Source: Triglochin maritima (taxonomy: Eukaryota; Streptophyta; Magnoliopsida; Alismatales; Juncaginaceae). From it: a stretch of 64,000 nt of DNA. Under the pieces are notes generated by a model. It was given only the letters and a program-made list of their open reading frames with translations, was not told where the DNA came from and did no database searches. This document shows positions 11,632 through 22,480 of this stretch, in pieces. The DNA is taken from NCBI GenBank assembly GCA_963682175.1, contig OY821775.1, forward strand, positions 34,160,053 through 34,224,052. Direction: 5' to 3'. Both the position numbers and the translations under genes were made by a program. Within the stretch, counting starts at the first letter, position 1; each line of letters begins with the position of its first letter.

Positions 11632-11649
11632 TCCCCGGCAACGGCGCCA
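11632..11649 (-). promoter_or_regulatory. tRNA-Asp primer-binding site of element A
   Basis: The plus strand reads TCCCCGGCAACGGCGCCA, identical to the 3' end of plant tRNA-Asp including CCA, so the minus-strand transcript pairs over 18 of 18 positions. It lies 6 nt from the LTR. Characteristic of Athila-type elements. Confidence 0.9.
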
Positions 11650-11655
11650 AAAACT

Positions 11656-13070
11656 TGTTGAACGTTTTAATTTAAAACCGCAAGTGCACGGCCGCGATGA
11701 AGCGGTGGCAAGTACGGGTCGTCCTCAGGGAGGTGAGCAGCCTCTTGTTTGCACGAAATCAAGTGGCGAAAATAATGGAGAAGAGAGTTGGTTACGCTAC
11801 TCTACACTAAACTACGCTAAGAAGTACGAAATGCGAAACAAAGAAATAAACGATCAAATAAAAACTAAGCTAAGAACAAAATAGAAGTGCTGGAATACAG
11901 AAATGGGAAAACCCCTAAGGGGTGGAGTGAGTGCACACAAGCAAAGAGGTGGGTGTAGAATACATTCTTAAAGCACATGAAGGTGGTGTTTATCAAGCAT
12001 AGGAAGTGTCTAAATGTTATGGCAAAACCTATCAATCTATTCACCAACTTGATTGATTAACATTTACATATGCAAGTTGTTTATTTCAGAACCTAAACAA
12101 GCATGAGAGGTGTCTAATCATTTTGGCAAAACTCATCAAGTTATAAATTCTATCCTAAACAAGCAAGCATACATTCATGTTTAATCAACACATTGAAATT
12201 AAAGCATTCATCCCATTCTCTAATGCATGTATGTACATCTACTCCACCCCCCAAAGGGGATGGAACTACTCACTAAACATTACACTAATTATTAAACTAT
12301 GGAAAGAAAGCATATTAAAACAAAGCTAGAATTAAAAGACGATTAAACTAAGACATGCACAACAATAAAAGAAGCATAAAACAAACAATTAAAGAAACAT
12401 AAAACTTTATTGATAAAATGACTCACATTAAAAGTAGCATCCTCCTACTTTAGTGTGTGCTTCAAGGCCTCACTTCTAGTAGGAAGAATAGCCACTTAAA
12501 ATATAGAGTGATTACAATAGGAGGTGAAGAGTTCTATTTATAGCCATGGAAAAAGCTAATCCGGGACAATCCCCCGATGTGGGACTAAACAGATACCACA
12601 AATAGCCTACACATCCTCTATGACATGTGCTGGAGAACTTTGAGCGCATTTGGGCCAAAACTGACCGCCAATTAGCGGTCTTGGACCGCTAATTAGCGGT
12701 CTACAGTGTCCGGATCGCTCTGGAATTTCTTGTGGGCTTTTCTGGAAGGCTTTGTTGGTATTTGATACATCTAGTTTGCATGTCGGAGCTCCGACCCGAA
12801 TAGAATTGCCAAAATACTCCCCATGATGGTGAGGAGTATTCTGTTTTGCTCTTAGGTCCTTCTGTCTTGCAATCAGGTCCTTCTTCCTTGCATCTTGGTC
12901 CCCAGATCTTACAATTCAGTCCTTTTTCCCAGCTTTTGGGTCCTTTTATCCTTCATCTCTTCAAACCTATTTATTCCTGAAAACTAAACATAAAACTCGT
13001 GACATAGCATTGTGTAGGTGAAAGATAATGGATATAAGATACAAATATAAGCATGAAATGATGTCAATCA
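11656..13070 (-). repeat. Element A 5' LTR
   Basis: 1,415 bp, starting on the minus strand with TGATTGACATCATTTCATGC at 13070 and ending ACGTTCAACA at 11656. Near-identical to the 3' LTR. Its promoter would drive element A. Confidence 0.95.
12535..12700 (-). promoter_or_regulatory. A 5' LTR promoter block
   Basis: Minus-strand TATAAATA at 12535-12542; USE GTCCCACATCG at 12575-12585 (32-bp gap); palindromes ACCGCCAATTAGCGGT 12664-12679 and ACCGCTAATTAGCGGT 12685-12700 (21-bp spacing; 121 bp between the inner palindrome and TATA). Confidence 0.72.
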
Positions 13071-13075
13071 TGATA

Positions 13076-13134
13076 CCTCATCTAGGACGATGGCACACCA
13101 AAATTACGAGTGGAGGAACCCGACCAGAGAGTAA
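13076..13134 (+). other. Second half of the ORF interrupted by element A
   Basis: Continues in the same frame as 4273-4444 and stops with TAA at 13132-13134. 13071-13075 is the second TSD copy. The following 'cctttaggtgacacctgattagtaacc' stretch (in two parts) and T-rich run look like a 3' untranslated region, but this is only an impression. Confidence 0.35.
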
Positions 13135-14461
13135 CAGACCCAGGACTGTGTAAAATGCCCTTGTTAAACGCAAAGTTTGAGTAAGAAGGTAGAGCTACAG
13201 CTGCATCGCACTATCTTCTGGCCCTTTAGGTGACACCTGATTAGTAACCTGTATTCCCCTTAATTTATTTGGAAGAAATTAGAAATTGTTTGGGTCTTTG
13301 TGTTTTTTTTGTATTAAATAGATGTAGTTCCATGTTTTGTTTGCTGGTTTTCCGTATTAATATGAAGAAAATAATTTACCTTTGAGCATAACGTTACTTT
13401 GTGTTTGTGTCATCCATGGAAAATATAAATATTTTCCCAGAATTTCCCTCTACCATCTAGAACTATAAAAAAACTACAAAAACAAGGATTTGATATAAAG
13501 GACACGTATGTCCTGTAAAGGACAAGAGACTGTTCTTTAAAGCATGAATCTATCCATGGAACTCGAATGTGTCCTTTAACTATGTTCTTTAATGCACGAG
13601 TCTGTTCTTTACGAACAGTATGTCCTTCAAAAAATATTTCATTTTGAATGACGGAAACAATATTTAATATTTTGATGGTTTTTGGATGTATGGAACTTTA
13701 ATTTGTAATTATATATATTTATTCATTTATGGAAACATTTTAGAATATTGCGAAAAATCAAATAAAGAGGACATATCACATCCTATTATTAAAAGATCAC
13801 GATTGTCAAAAATATTGTGAATAAAAATGTTTTTTTGCGTGGATAAAGCCCACGATCCGCGAGTCCAAACCCGCACCATGTCACCTTTCATGTCATCATT
13901 TGCGGTTTAAATTTTATTGTTTGAAGTTATTAGAAAATATATTATTCAGATAAATTCAGAGACGTTTAGAAATGAAAACTGAACCCCTCATCCACCGTAA
14001 ACCCCAATAAAACCCTAAATTTAAAATCCACCAAGCCGACCCAAAAAATAAAATTCAAGAAATAGCACCAGACATGGACGTTGCAAGCAGTAGTGGTAAA
14101 AGGCAGGTGTGTGGGTACTTTCCATTTTCACCAACGTAGACGTGTCTTTTTCGACAGGATGTTCTCGTCGGGGTGTGGTCGTGTCCAGTTCGATGCAGTT
14201 TGGTCGTGTACATTTCACCGGAGTGCGGTCCTATCCACCTTCAATGTATTGTAATTGTTTACATCGGAGTAGTGTTCGTTCGAGGAAAGGTCTGAAGGCC
14301 TCAGACTTGGTAACCAAGTGGTGACTTGAAGACCTCCGATGTCACTACGATATGGGACTGCCTCTACGCGGAGTGTCAGTCGACATGACTGAGAAGTCGT
14401 CAACGACAAGGTCAGTGATTGGAGAAGGCAATTTTTGAAATACAAGTAGCTTAAAGAGAGG
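13135..14461. other. Unassigned AT-rich DNA
   Basis: No coding match recognised. Its only structured part is the AAAGGACA/TGTCCTTT cluster (13495-13640). From about 14100 it grades into the decayed plant-mobile-domain-like gene fragment. Confidence 0.5.
13495..13640. repeat. AAAGGACA / TGTCCTTT motif cluster
   Basis: About ten exact or one-mismatch copies of GTCCTTTA or its complement in 145 bp, some facing each other (TGTCCTGTAAAGGACA). Similar clusters occur at 25692-25935 and 28435-28600, each beside a copy of the same gene fragment. Confidence 0.5.
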
Positions 14462-15245
14462 GTGTGTGTTGTCCATGAAGAGTGCGCCAAACATCTATTT
14501 ATCTTCTTTTTAGTACCTTCCTTTACTACGATAGTTCGCATAGAACGAAGAGATGGTTCATGTCTGCAATTCAAAACAAGTGAGAACGTATGCCTGGGTC
14601 GAGGAGGCTTTCAAGGACTTGACTGCTGCCATAAAAACGCAGTAGAGATATGAAGATAAGGAAATCTACTGGCAACGTTATCCAAAGTGAGATGAATCTG
14701 GATGGATGTGTGGCCATACTTCAGTAAAAAATTAACGGTTTCAATCATTTTCCCTCATTTTATTGTGCCAATACCTCAAATGAGATATCTAAATGTTGTG
14801 GGAGGTATGGCTTTGTGCGAAGATAAAAATAGAGAACGAGATGCTACCATGCTTCCCAGTAATGAGCCGCTAGAGTTACTTCACTGGGCAAGGAATATGC
14901 ATAGGGTGTTGATAACGTAGGGCATCACCCTCCTCAAAATATAGCGGAGAAGTGGAGTTGAGAGAAGTCGACGAACGTGTTGAGCCCGGAACCAGTGGTG
15001 ATCGACGAATTTCCAACATTCCCTGGTACATTCTGCCTCAAAGGATAATGATGGGTGCCCACCTACTTCAGAGTGATCCACTACAAGACGAGGTCAATTA
15101 CTTTGAGCAGAAATTGAGATGGCTCAAGGCGGAGCAGATGATCAAGGATCTACAACAACCACAAGAACTGGGGGAGAAAAGAAAAAAAGAACTACAATAT
15201 TGGAAAGACAACTCGATCGACAAATTGTTGGCTTCTTGGCCTTAA
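14462..15245 (+). pseudogene. Decayed plant-mobile-domain-like gene fragment (copy 1)
   Basis: It aligns piecewise with 27520-28260 inside F. 'RTKRWFMSAI' (about 14535) matches 'RTKQWYMSSV'; after a frameshift 'YAWVEEAFKDLTAAI' matches 'YAWANVVFEFLFVDI'; 'DGCVAILQ'-like sequence near 14702 matches 'DGCIAILQ'; and the open stretch 14952-15245 ends 'ELQYWKDNSIDKL', matching 'EIHFWKDKAIEN'. The pattern resembles plant-mobile-domain or Ulp1-linked proteins common in plant transposons; that family call is from memory and tentative. Copia F cuts it at 15226, and the last few codons are LTR sequence. Frameshifts make it non-functional. Confidence 0.5.
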
Positions 15246-15338
15246 TCTATGTTTTGATGATTTAATTAACCTAATGTTAATTATGATCATGTAGAGTAGC
15301 ACAGATATTGCATTGCATATATATTGCTTTATGCTAAC
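15226..15338 (+). repeat. F 5' LTR, first part
   Basis: Begins TGTTGGCTTCTTGGCC, matching TGTTGGCTTTTAGGCC at 29761. Interrupted at CTAAC (15334-15338) by element B; continues at 24023. Confidence 0.82.
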
Positions 15339-16874
15339 TGATTGATCGTTTTATATTAACCACAAGTGCACGACCACGTTGAAGCGGTGGCAAATACGGG
15401 TCGTCCACTGGGAGGTGTGTCGACGATTGGTTTGTTCGAAGGCGAGAGGTAAAAAGAAGGAGAGAAAGGTTGGTTACACTAAACTACACTAAGGTGCAAA
15501 TGGAAATGGAAGATAAGCAAGAAAACTAAACCCCAAAGGGGGTAGAGAAATAATGTGAACATAAAGAAGTGTGTGTGTGTTCATTAAGCTCCTCACAACA
15601 TGTAGTGCATGAAATCATAAAACTACATCCAACTTTGCCTCTACATGAATTAAGATAAGACTACATCATTAAAACATACAAGACAATAATTGGAATGAAG
15701 CTACATGAACTCAAGTATAAAGACTATACCCTACTATGCATCTACATGAATTAAGATAAGACTACATCATTAAAACATACAAGACATTAGCTAAGGTAAA
15801 GGCAACAAGAGCACATACACTACAAATTGTGTTTCCAATATTAACTTCATCCATATCCTAACCTTATCATTCCCCATAAAATAGGTCCACTAATCAAAGC
15901 ATAAGCTAAGCTTCATTCAAGAGCATTAGCATATCAAAGATAAGAGTGAAAAGCCATTAGATGGTTATGGAAATCATATAAAGCTCAAGGGATAAAGATA
16001 ACACACACTTAATACACAACATGATTATATCACATATTTCTCCACTCCCCAAATGGGGATGGAACTACTCACTACTCATTACACTAACTATATTAACAAA
16101 AGAAAGCATAATACTGAAATGAAAGTTAACTAAGAAAGCAAAAAGTATTAAAGAAGCTTAAAAGGAAAGGAAAGACTAAACAAACATGCACAAATTAAAA
16201 GACAAGATTAAAAGAAACTTAGGAGAATTATTTTATTAACAAATGACTCACATTGAAGGTAGCATTCTTCTCCACCTTGAGTTTTTGCTTCAAGGCTCAC
16301 TCCTTAGTAGAGAGAATGCCACCAAGCAATGGGGTAATTACAATGGAAGGTGAAGAGTTCTATTTATAAGCATGGAAAAAGCTAATCGGGGGCAATCCCC
16401 CGATGTGGGACTAAACCAATACCAAAAATAGCCTAAGCATACACTAATACACGTGCTACAGAAAACTAAACGGATCATGAGCTATATGGACCGCCAATTG
16501 GCGGTCTATAAGCTTTAGATCCGTGTGGTTTTCTTTGTGGGCTTTGCTTGAAGTATTTCTGGGTCTTGGATGCATCTACTTGGTCTGTTGGAGCTCCGAC
16601 CCGAATCGAATTGCCAAAATACTTCCCATGATGGTGTGGAGTTTCCTGTTTTTCTCTTAGGTCCTTTGGTCTTACGATCAGGTCCTTCTCCCTTGCATCT
16701 TAGTCCCCAAGTCTCACGATTAAGTCCTTTTTCTTGCTTTTGTGTCCTGTCATGGCTCTTCTCTTCAAACCTCTTTATTTCTGAAATTCAAACATAAAAC
16801 TCGTCACATAGCATTGCTTAGATGTAAGATAATGGATATAAGATACGAATATGAGCATGAAATGATGTCAATCA
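15339..16874 (-). repeat. Element B 3' LTR
   Basis: 1,536 bp, TGATTGATCG to GATGTCAATCA in plus orientation, giving the 7-bp inverted termini TGATTGA/TCAATCA. Contains one palindrome, USE and TATA. Confidence 0.92.
16361..16505 (-). promoter_or_regulatory. B 3' LTR promoter block, single palindrome
   Basis: TATAAATA (minus) at 16361-16368; USE GTCCCACATCG 16401-16411 (32-bp gap); perfect palindrome ACCGCCAATTGGCGGT 16490-16505, extended to 18 bp by flanking G/C. Only the TATA-proximal palindrome is present. Confidence 0.7.
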
Positions 16875-16889
16875 AATACCCCCACACCT
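16875..16889 (-). promoter_or_regulatory. Polypurine tract of element B
   Basis: Minus strand AGGTGTGGGGGTATT directly before the 3' LTR, as in A and C. Confidence 0.8.
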
Positions 16890-17496
16890 AAGTTTTTGCT
16901 AGTCCCAAGCAAAACAAAGAAAGAGAAAAGCAAACGAGAAACAAGAAATCCTAACTCACTTTCGTAGGAATCACGGTTGCACTTAGCACGTGCAACAAGC
17001 CGTTAAAACTCCTTGTCGCCAAGGAGGAGGAGTGTTGTCTCCTGAGGGTTTTCAGCGGATATACCCACAAAATCCGAACAAGATGCATTAATCAATCTAG
17101 CTACACGACTCGTTGGACTCATATTGTCGATCATGGGATGCGGTAATACTACGGGTCGACTCTATATATGTAATCGGTCCACACACCTAGCCTAATGAGT
17201 TATTCATGAAAGTTAGTTAATGACTTATGTGAAAGACATGGGCAACCTTAACTTCTGAATGTGATACAATGTGTAAAGTCCATTTTGGTTCTTATTTGAC
17301 TCTTTTTTTCTTTTTTTCTTTTTTTCTTCTTTTTTAGAGCATTTTATTGGTTGGTGTTTGATTCTCTCAGGGTCAGGTTTCGTGCATCATTGCCTATGAG
17401 GACTAACACTATCACGTACACCTTCCCCCAAATCTCCACATAGGGCGATCCCTACCACCCGTGTAACGGGAGTTCGGTCGGTGCATCCCAAGTCAG

Positions 17497-17730
17497 ATGA
17501 CTCGAAAGCACCAGGCACAAAGTCCCCTCAGACCTACTTTCCCAAGTGATAGGAGCCGTGCGAGAAGAGAGAACACCACTTATTCATTTATCTACATGGA
17601 AACCAAAAGCCCTACACTTAAGTTTCACAAAAAGAGATTAAGGGCCCTTGACTACGACAAACTTCCTTATACTAACAGACACGAATTATTTGACTCACTA
17701 GGTTCAGGGTGGACTTCTTTAAATGTTTGA
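17497..17730 (+). CDS. Opposite-strand ORF, 77 codons (element B)
   Basis: Same ATG, length and almost the same residues as 6477-6710 in A, although the sense gag-pro of B is badly broken. Function unknown; may be a chance ORF. Confidence 0.25.
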   Translation: MTRKHQAQSPLRPTFPSDRSRARRENTTYSFIYMETKSPTLKFHKKRLRALDYDKLPYTNRHELFDSLGSGWTSLNV

Positions 17731-17774
17731 GTACTGAAACCCTATGATTACACGCCCCCCGAGGGAAAACTGGG

Positions 17775-18050
17775 GTGCATCCTAACGACTCGATAAGAGC
17801 TAAAGCCAGTAAACTAGAAATCCTAATGCATCAAGTTCAAGACAATTTTGGGAGCTTTCTTTTTACTTTGCCTCTCAACGGTTTTGCACATGCTGAACAC
17901 ACGCAAAACCTACAAAAACATTTTCTTTCGCAAACACATGAAGATTTTGAAAGAAATGTGAAAATTTTAAAGCACTCGGCAAGCAAAAGAAGACAAGTCA
18001 CCCAAGGATCATGGCAAGCAGATATATCGATATTAAATGCGGCACACTAA
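17775..18050 (+). CDS. Opposite-strand ORF, 91 codons (element B)
   Basis: Matches 6755-7030 in A with about two substitutions and remains open. It starts at GTG; no upstream ATG in frame. Unknown function. Confidence 0.22.
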   Translation: MHPNDSIRAKASKLEILMHQVQDNFGSFLFTLPLNGFAHAEHTQNLQKHFLSQTHEDFERNVKILKHSASKRRQVTQGSWQADISILNAAH

Positions 18051-18469
18051 CATGACCCTAACAATGCAAACAAAAGAAAATAAAACCAAAGGAAAAAGAC
18101 TCGACTATGTACACACGTAAAACACCCCCCACACCTACTTCATGCATTGTCCTCAATGAATGTGAACAAGATACTACATGGATATATGCATGAAAAAGGA
18201 AAGATCTCACCAACATGAAGTACATAGGGACGTTCGGGGTCATGTTGATGGACACAAACACAAATTCCCTCAAAACCTGTGAGAAGCTGAAGAAGGGAGA
18301 TAAATACGTGAAGAGATTGGGCCCAAGTACACGAGGGTTGGGGGCCACAACAATCGATGCTCACTGAAGGAGTCTTTTATTACACACTTTTTTTTCTTTT
18401 TTTCTTTTTGTTTTTTTCTTTTTTTTACAAGATATATACATCAACCAAGATATTCTCATAATCATTTGA

Positions 18470-21386
18470 TCAAGGAGCATCAAATGAGAACATCAAGTTT
18501 TGGGGATCGGAGACTTGCCGAGATGGGCAAACTTCACTGGTAGTCTGAGGTGTCATGAGGGGTGAAAGGTCAAAGCTGAAAGGCTCGAACGCCTCATGAT
18601 ATTGGTTGGTTGTGGGCAACAAAGAATGAAGTTGTGTTGCCTCACTAGGGTTTAATTGCTCATCGAAGAAAACCCTCCAACCAATAGATGGATGCATCAG
18701 AATGAGTTCCTCAGGCTCATTCGATGGATGCAGCAGACTTGCATCACTAAGAATGGGGCTTCTCCCCAAGTCATCCAACAAGGACCTCCCACCATCATTT
18801 AGATCATCAAGCATAAGCTCGGTCATAGGTGGGTCCTTGTTGGAGTCAAAATGAAGCTAAAATGGCATGCAACGAACATTCCCTTTGGACATTCATGTTC
18901 GAGGCCAGCTCACTTTGTTGCATTGCGAAGACAGGCAATGAGTTTTTGCTGGGCCCACAAACATTCTCAACGGGTTGCATTGGGGTTAGGGGTGTTCGTT
19001 GATTTTGTGGTGCTTTATCCAATTGGCGGATGAGATTTAGATTTAAAGGTTCATCCATGGGTTCCTATTGCCTACCAGAGTTGAACACATGAAACTCGAC
19101 ACTCATGTTACCGAATGAGAGCTTCATGAGACCATTTCTACAATTAATCAAGGCATTGGAGGTGGCCAGAAATTGTCTACCCAAAATCAAAGGTATTTGA
19201 GAGTGGGTGTTCGCAACAGGATTGGTATCGAGGACAACAAAATTGACTGGAAATATAAAATCTCCAACTTTGATAAGCACGTCCTACGATAATCCCCATG
19301 GGAATACGAATGGATCTATCCGCCAATTGAAGGGTGATCTTAGTTGGTTTGAATTCTCCCAAGTTCAACTGTTGATAAACAGAGAATGGGAGGAGGTTGA
19401 CCGTTGATCCTAAATCAAGCAAAACATTGCTCATTCTAGTGTCCCCTATCGTACACTGAATAGTAGGACACCCAGGGTCCTTGTATTTTGTGTAGGTGGG
19501 ATTGGACAAAAGTGAGCTGATATTTGCAACCAAGAATGCTTTCTTAGGAACATTTGTCTTCCTCTTTGTTGTGCAGAGATCCTTCAACACTTTGGCATAT
19601 TGAGGTATTTGTTGGATGACATCCAACAAGGGGATGTTAACCTTTACTTGCTTAAACACCTCTAATATCTTGTCCATGTTGTCACTCTGCTTTTCGGTTA
19701 ACCTACTTGGATAGGGAGCTTTTGGCAGGTAGGTTTTCTACGGTGCCTGAGAAGGAAGCCTTGGTGTATTACCCTCACCCTTAGCTTCTTCTTCATCACC
19801 ATTCCCACTAAGGGGCTGCATAGATGGTGGTTGTTGTGACAAGGAAATGTGATTGTCAACCTGTCTTCCATTCCTTAAGGTCACAATGGAATTGACATGG
19901 TGAACAGGTTCCTCCACATGGTTCATTTGCCTCCCCCGAGGTACCACATTCTCATTTTGCATGTGTTGTTGTTGGTACAGACGGGGGTTAGCCTCAGGCT
20001 GGCTAGGAAAAGATCCTCTCTCTTTTTCATATACAGACTGAGCCAATTGGCCCATCTGAAACTCTAGAGATTTGATAGTCTACTGATTTGAAGTGAGAAC
20101 TTGACTCGTAGTTGACATAAAAAAATTCATTGAGTTTTCAACTCCACGAGTGAAGGTCTCAAGCGAATTGAATCGGGTTTCCATATTATTGGAATTTGGG
20201 AAACCCGATTGATTGGTGGTTTGCGCTTTGGGTGGCTGAAAGGAATGTGCATGCATGGGAGGTTGGTCTGATTGATAATGTGGTCTAGAGGAGTTTGAAG
20301 GACCACCCTGGGCATTAGTTTGGTTCCATGAAAAATTGGGGTGGTTCCTCCATCCAGGATTATGAGATGATGAGTATGGGTCATTCCTAGCTCTGTCATA
20401 GATGGCGTTGACACGCTCCATCTCAGGAGGAATACACACACACTCGCTTTCTACATGACCTATCCTACCGCCATACGAGCCTCGGTGGCCGTAGTGGTAT
20501 CGACAACAAATGCGGCACCCGATCTAGTCGATTTTGCATTCGCGATCCTGGCTCCTATACTAGACGATGCAGGTGGCTCCCTCACACTCTCCCATTGCAT
20601 GGTTTTCTCAGCGATGTCTTCTAGGAAAGCTCATGCCTCCCTATCATCCATTCCCAAGAACTCTCCTTGACACATGGACTCAAGGAGCGTTCTTGACAGG
20701 ATGTGAAGACCTTCGTAAACAATCTGACAAAGGCGCCACAACTCGATGCCACGGTGAGGGCATGAGGATAGTAGCTCCTTGAACATCTCTAAGTATGCAT
20801 GGAATGGTTCGGTCTCATGTTGATAGAACGAATTGATTTCATTCCTTAATTTTTGAGTCCGATGATTTGGAAAGTACTTCTTGAGGAATGCAGATTGAAA
20901 CTCGTCCCAAGTCTTAAAGGCATTCCCCTGGTTGCTGTACAACCACTTCTGGGTGTCATCCATTAGTGCAAAAGGAACGAGCCTTAGATGGATGGAGTCT
21001 GTGCTAAGTTGTTGCAGCTTGAACATAGCACAGACCTCCTCAAATTCCGTGGGAAAGAAATAGGGGTCACCCTTCCCAGTGAAGCGAGGGAGCATGGAAA
21101 TACACTGAGGCTTAACCTCAAAATGGTTCCCATTAGCCTCTGGTAATACGATGTATGAGGGTAGAGTTGTACGACTCGGGTAGCATCGATCACGTAGAGG
21201 TATGGGAACGACAACATGACGCTCAGGTGGGTCCAGCAACTGCTCCTCCTCGCGGAAATTAGCAGCGATTGAACCCGAACTATGTGCGACACGAGAGGAG
21301 GAAGGTGTCGAGAAATCGATGACCGAAGCCGGATTAACAACGCTCCTCATCAAATGACCACTCTCGTCTCGTGTCCACGAAAGCAT
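18470..21386 (-). pseudogene. gag-pro: gag-protease pseudogene of element B
   Basis: Homologous ATG at 21386. The gag core is open to about 20631 (CISMLPRFTGKGDPYFF, then LGMDDREA) before the frame breaks. A deletion of about 100 bp near 20470 removes the linker and the first two cysteines of the zinc knuckle, leaving GRIGHVES followed by C. Further pieces lie at 20080-20439, 19738-20055, 19177-19677 (protease with LLDLGSTVNLLP), 19065-19280 (LILGRQF) and 18846-19058. A second deletion of about 90 bp lies near 18855, and the C-terminal piece is 18470-18826, ending MFSFDAP. Not functional. Confidence 0.85.
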
Positions 21387-22456
21387 GCACAAAGGTGCAC
21401 ACACACCAAAAATAATTTTTTTTAACAAAGAATGTACGTAGAGGAGAAGACGGGCGGACACAGGAGAGAAAGAATGACTCAGGAGAGAAAGGAAGAAGTC
21501 CTTATGCTATGGCGGATGGGTACAGGTGGAAGAACACAAGCAAACAAGGCTCAAGTAATCGTAAGGTCGCTATAGGTCCTTACAGCTAGACGACGCCTAA
21601 CTGCGAGGTCACACGGCCTCAACATGCCACACCTCCCTACAACGAGGACCACAAAGCCCAGCAAGTGAGTCAAGATTCGGAGATCTCGTCTCTCCTACTA
21701 TCGAGAAAGTGGGCAACGTCGATCAGGTTATGACGGTCGGGACCGAATCACTCTCCTAATGCGTCTGAATTCCTTAAGGCCAATGTCTACTTGATTTTAG
21801 AAATTAGGCTCTTGATTAGTGTGGTTTTTGGGGCGAAGGAAAGGGTGATGAAATCCCCCACCTTATCTTTTACGGGACAGCCCCTCCTTAGTTGCGTTTT
21901 GGAGTCTTAATCTAACAATCAACTCTCCAAACAAAACGCTCAACTCACACTTGTTGCAATGCACTTCCTACTAACTAATGCATGTTCATACGAAATGCAT
22001 GAATGAGAGTAGAAGGTGCGTACCTCACACCAGCTCTCAGCAACAGAAAATAAAGCTAAGATAAAAGACAATCTAAATGCCTAAGTCACATACATGATGC
22101 ATGAGCTAAACAAAAAGAATGCCTAATCTTTTGCTTTGAGTTTTAGGGTCCAAGTTGCTTAAGGGAAGTTGATTATTAATCTGGGAACAATCTAAGAGTC
22201 AGAACATGCAAAATTGTGTCCCACATTACTAGATCAATTGTGGCAACACGACAAAGAAATAAGAAGGCAAAAGCAGCTCACCAGACCACCAATTGGCGGT
22301 GTCAGGCCGCTGATTGGCGGTCCAAACTGCCCAGCTTTCCTCCAAATTTTTCCATATGCCTCTCCTTTCGACTCCAAGTCTCCTGAAACAAAGAAAAACT
22401 ACAAAACAAAAATTAAATCCACTTGAATCGTCCAAACGAGAGTCCGGACTGGCACC
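21387..22456 (-). other. Element B leader
   Basis: About 1.07 kb between primer site and gag, collinear with the leaders of A and C. Holds the twin palindrome; no ORF called. Confidence 0.6.
22285..22321 (-). promoter_or_regulatory. Leader twin palindrome of element B
   Basis: ACCACCAATTGGCGGT at 22285-22300 and GCCGCTGATTGGCGGT at 22306-22321, spacing 21 bp. Each has decayed slightly from ACCGCYAATTRGCGGT. Confidence 0.6.
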
Positions 22457-22474
22457 TCCCCTGCAACAGCGCCA
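22457..22474 (-). promoter_or_regulatory. tRNA-Asp primer-binding site of element B, decayed
   Basis: Plus strand TCCCCTGCAACAGCGCCA; two mismatches to the tRNA-Asp 3' end. 6 nt from the LTR. Confidence 0.8.
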
Positions 22475-22480
22475 AAAACT

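Larger units (their letters stand above)
4445..13070 (-). mobile_element. Element A: complete non-autonomous Athila-like gag-pro retrotransposon
   Basis: Complete structure on the minus strand: two LTRs of 1,415 bp each, tRNA-Asp primer site, leader, gag-protease ORF, 3' region and polypurine tract, flanked by TGATA at 4440-4444 and 13071-13075. The LTRs differ at about 11 positions by hand count, under 1%, so insertion was recent. Reverse transcriptase, RNase H and integrase are absent: protease is followed directly by the 3' non-coding region. It is the best preserved member here, and would need polymerase from a related full element. Confidence 0.93.
16890..18469 (-). other. Element B 3' internal region
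   Basis: Same layout as in A: T-rich run (about 17300-17335), opposite-strand ORFs, 'ttgaggacaatgcatgaagt' block with G-run near 18126-18155 (minus), then the gag-pro end. No pol. Confidence 0.7.

Noticed and set aside
11632..11649. Partial tRNA-Asp gene
   Set aside because: Only the last 18 nt of tRNA-Asp are present, 6 nt from an LTR: a primer-binding site.
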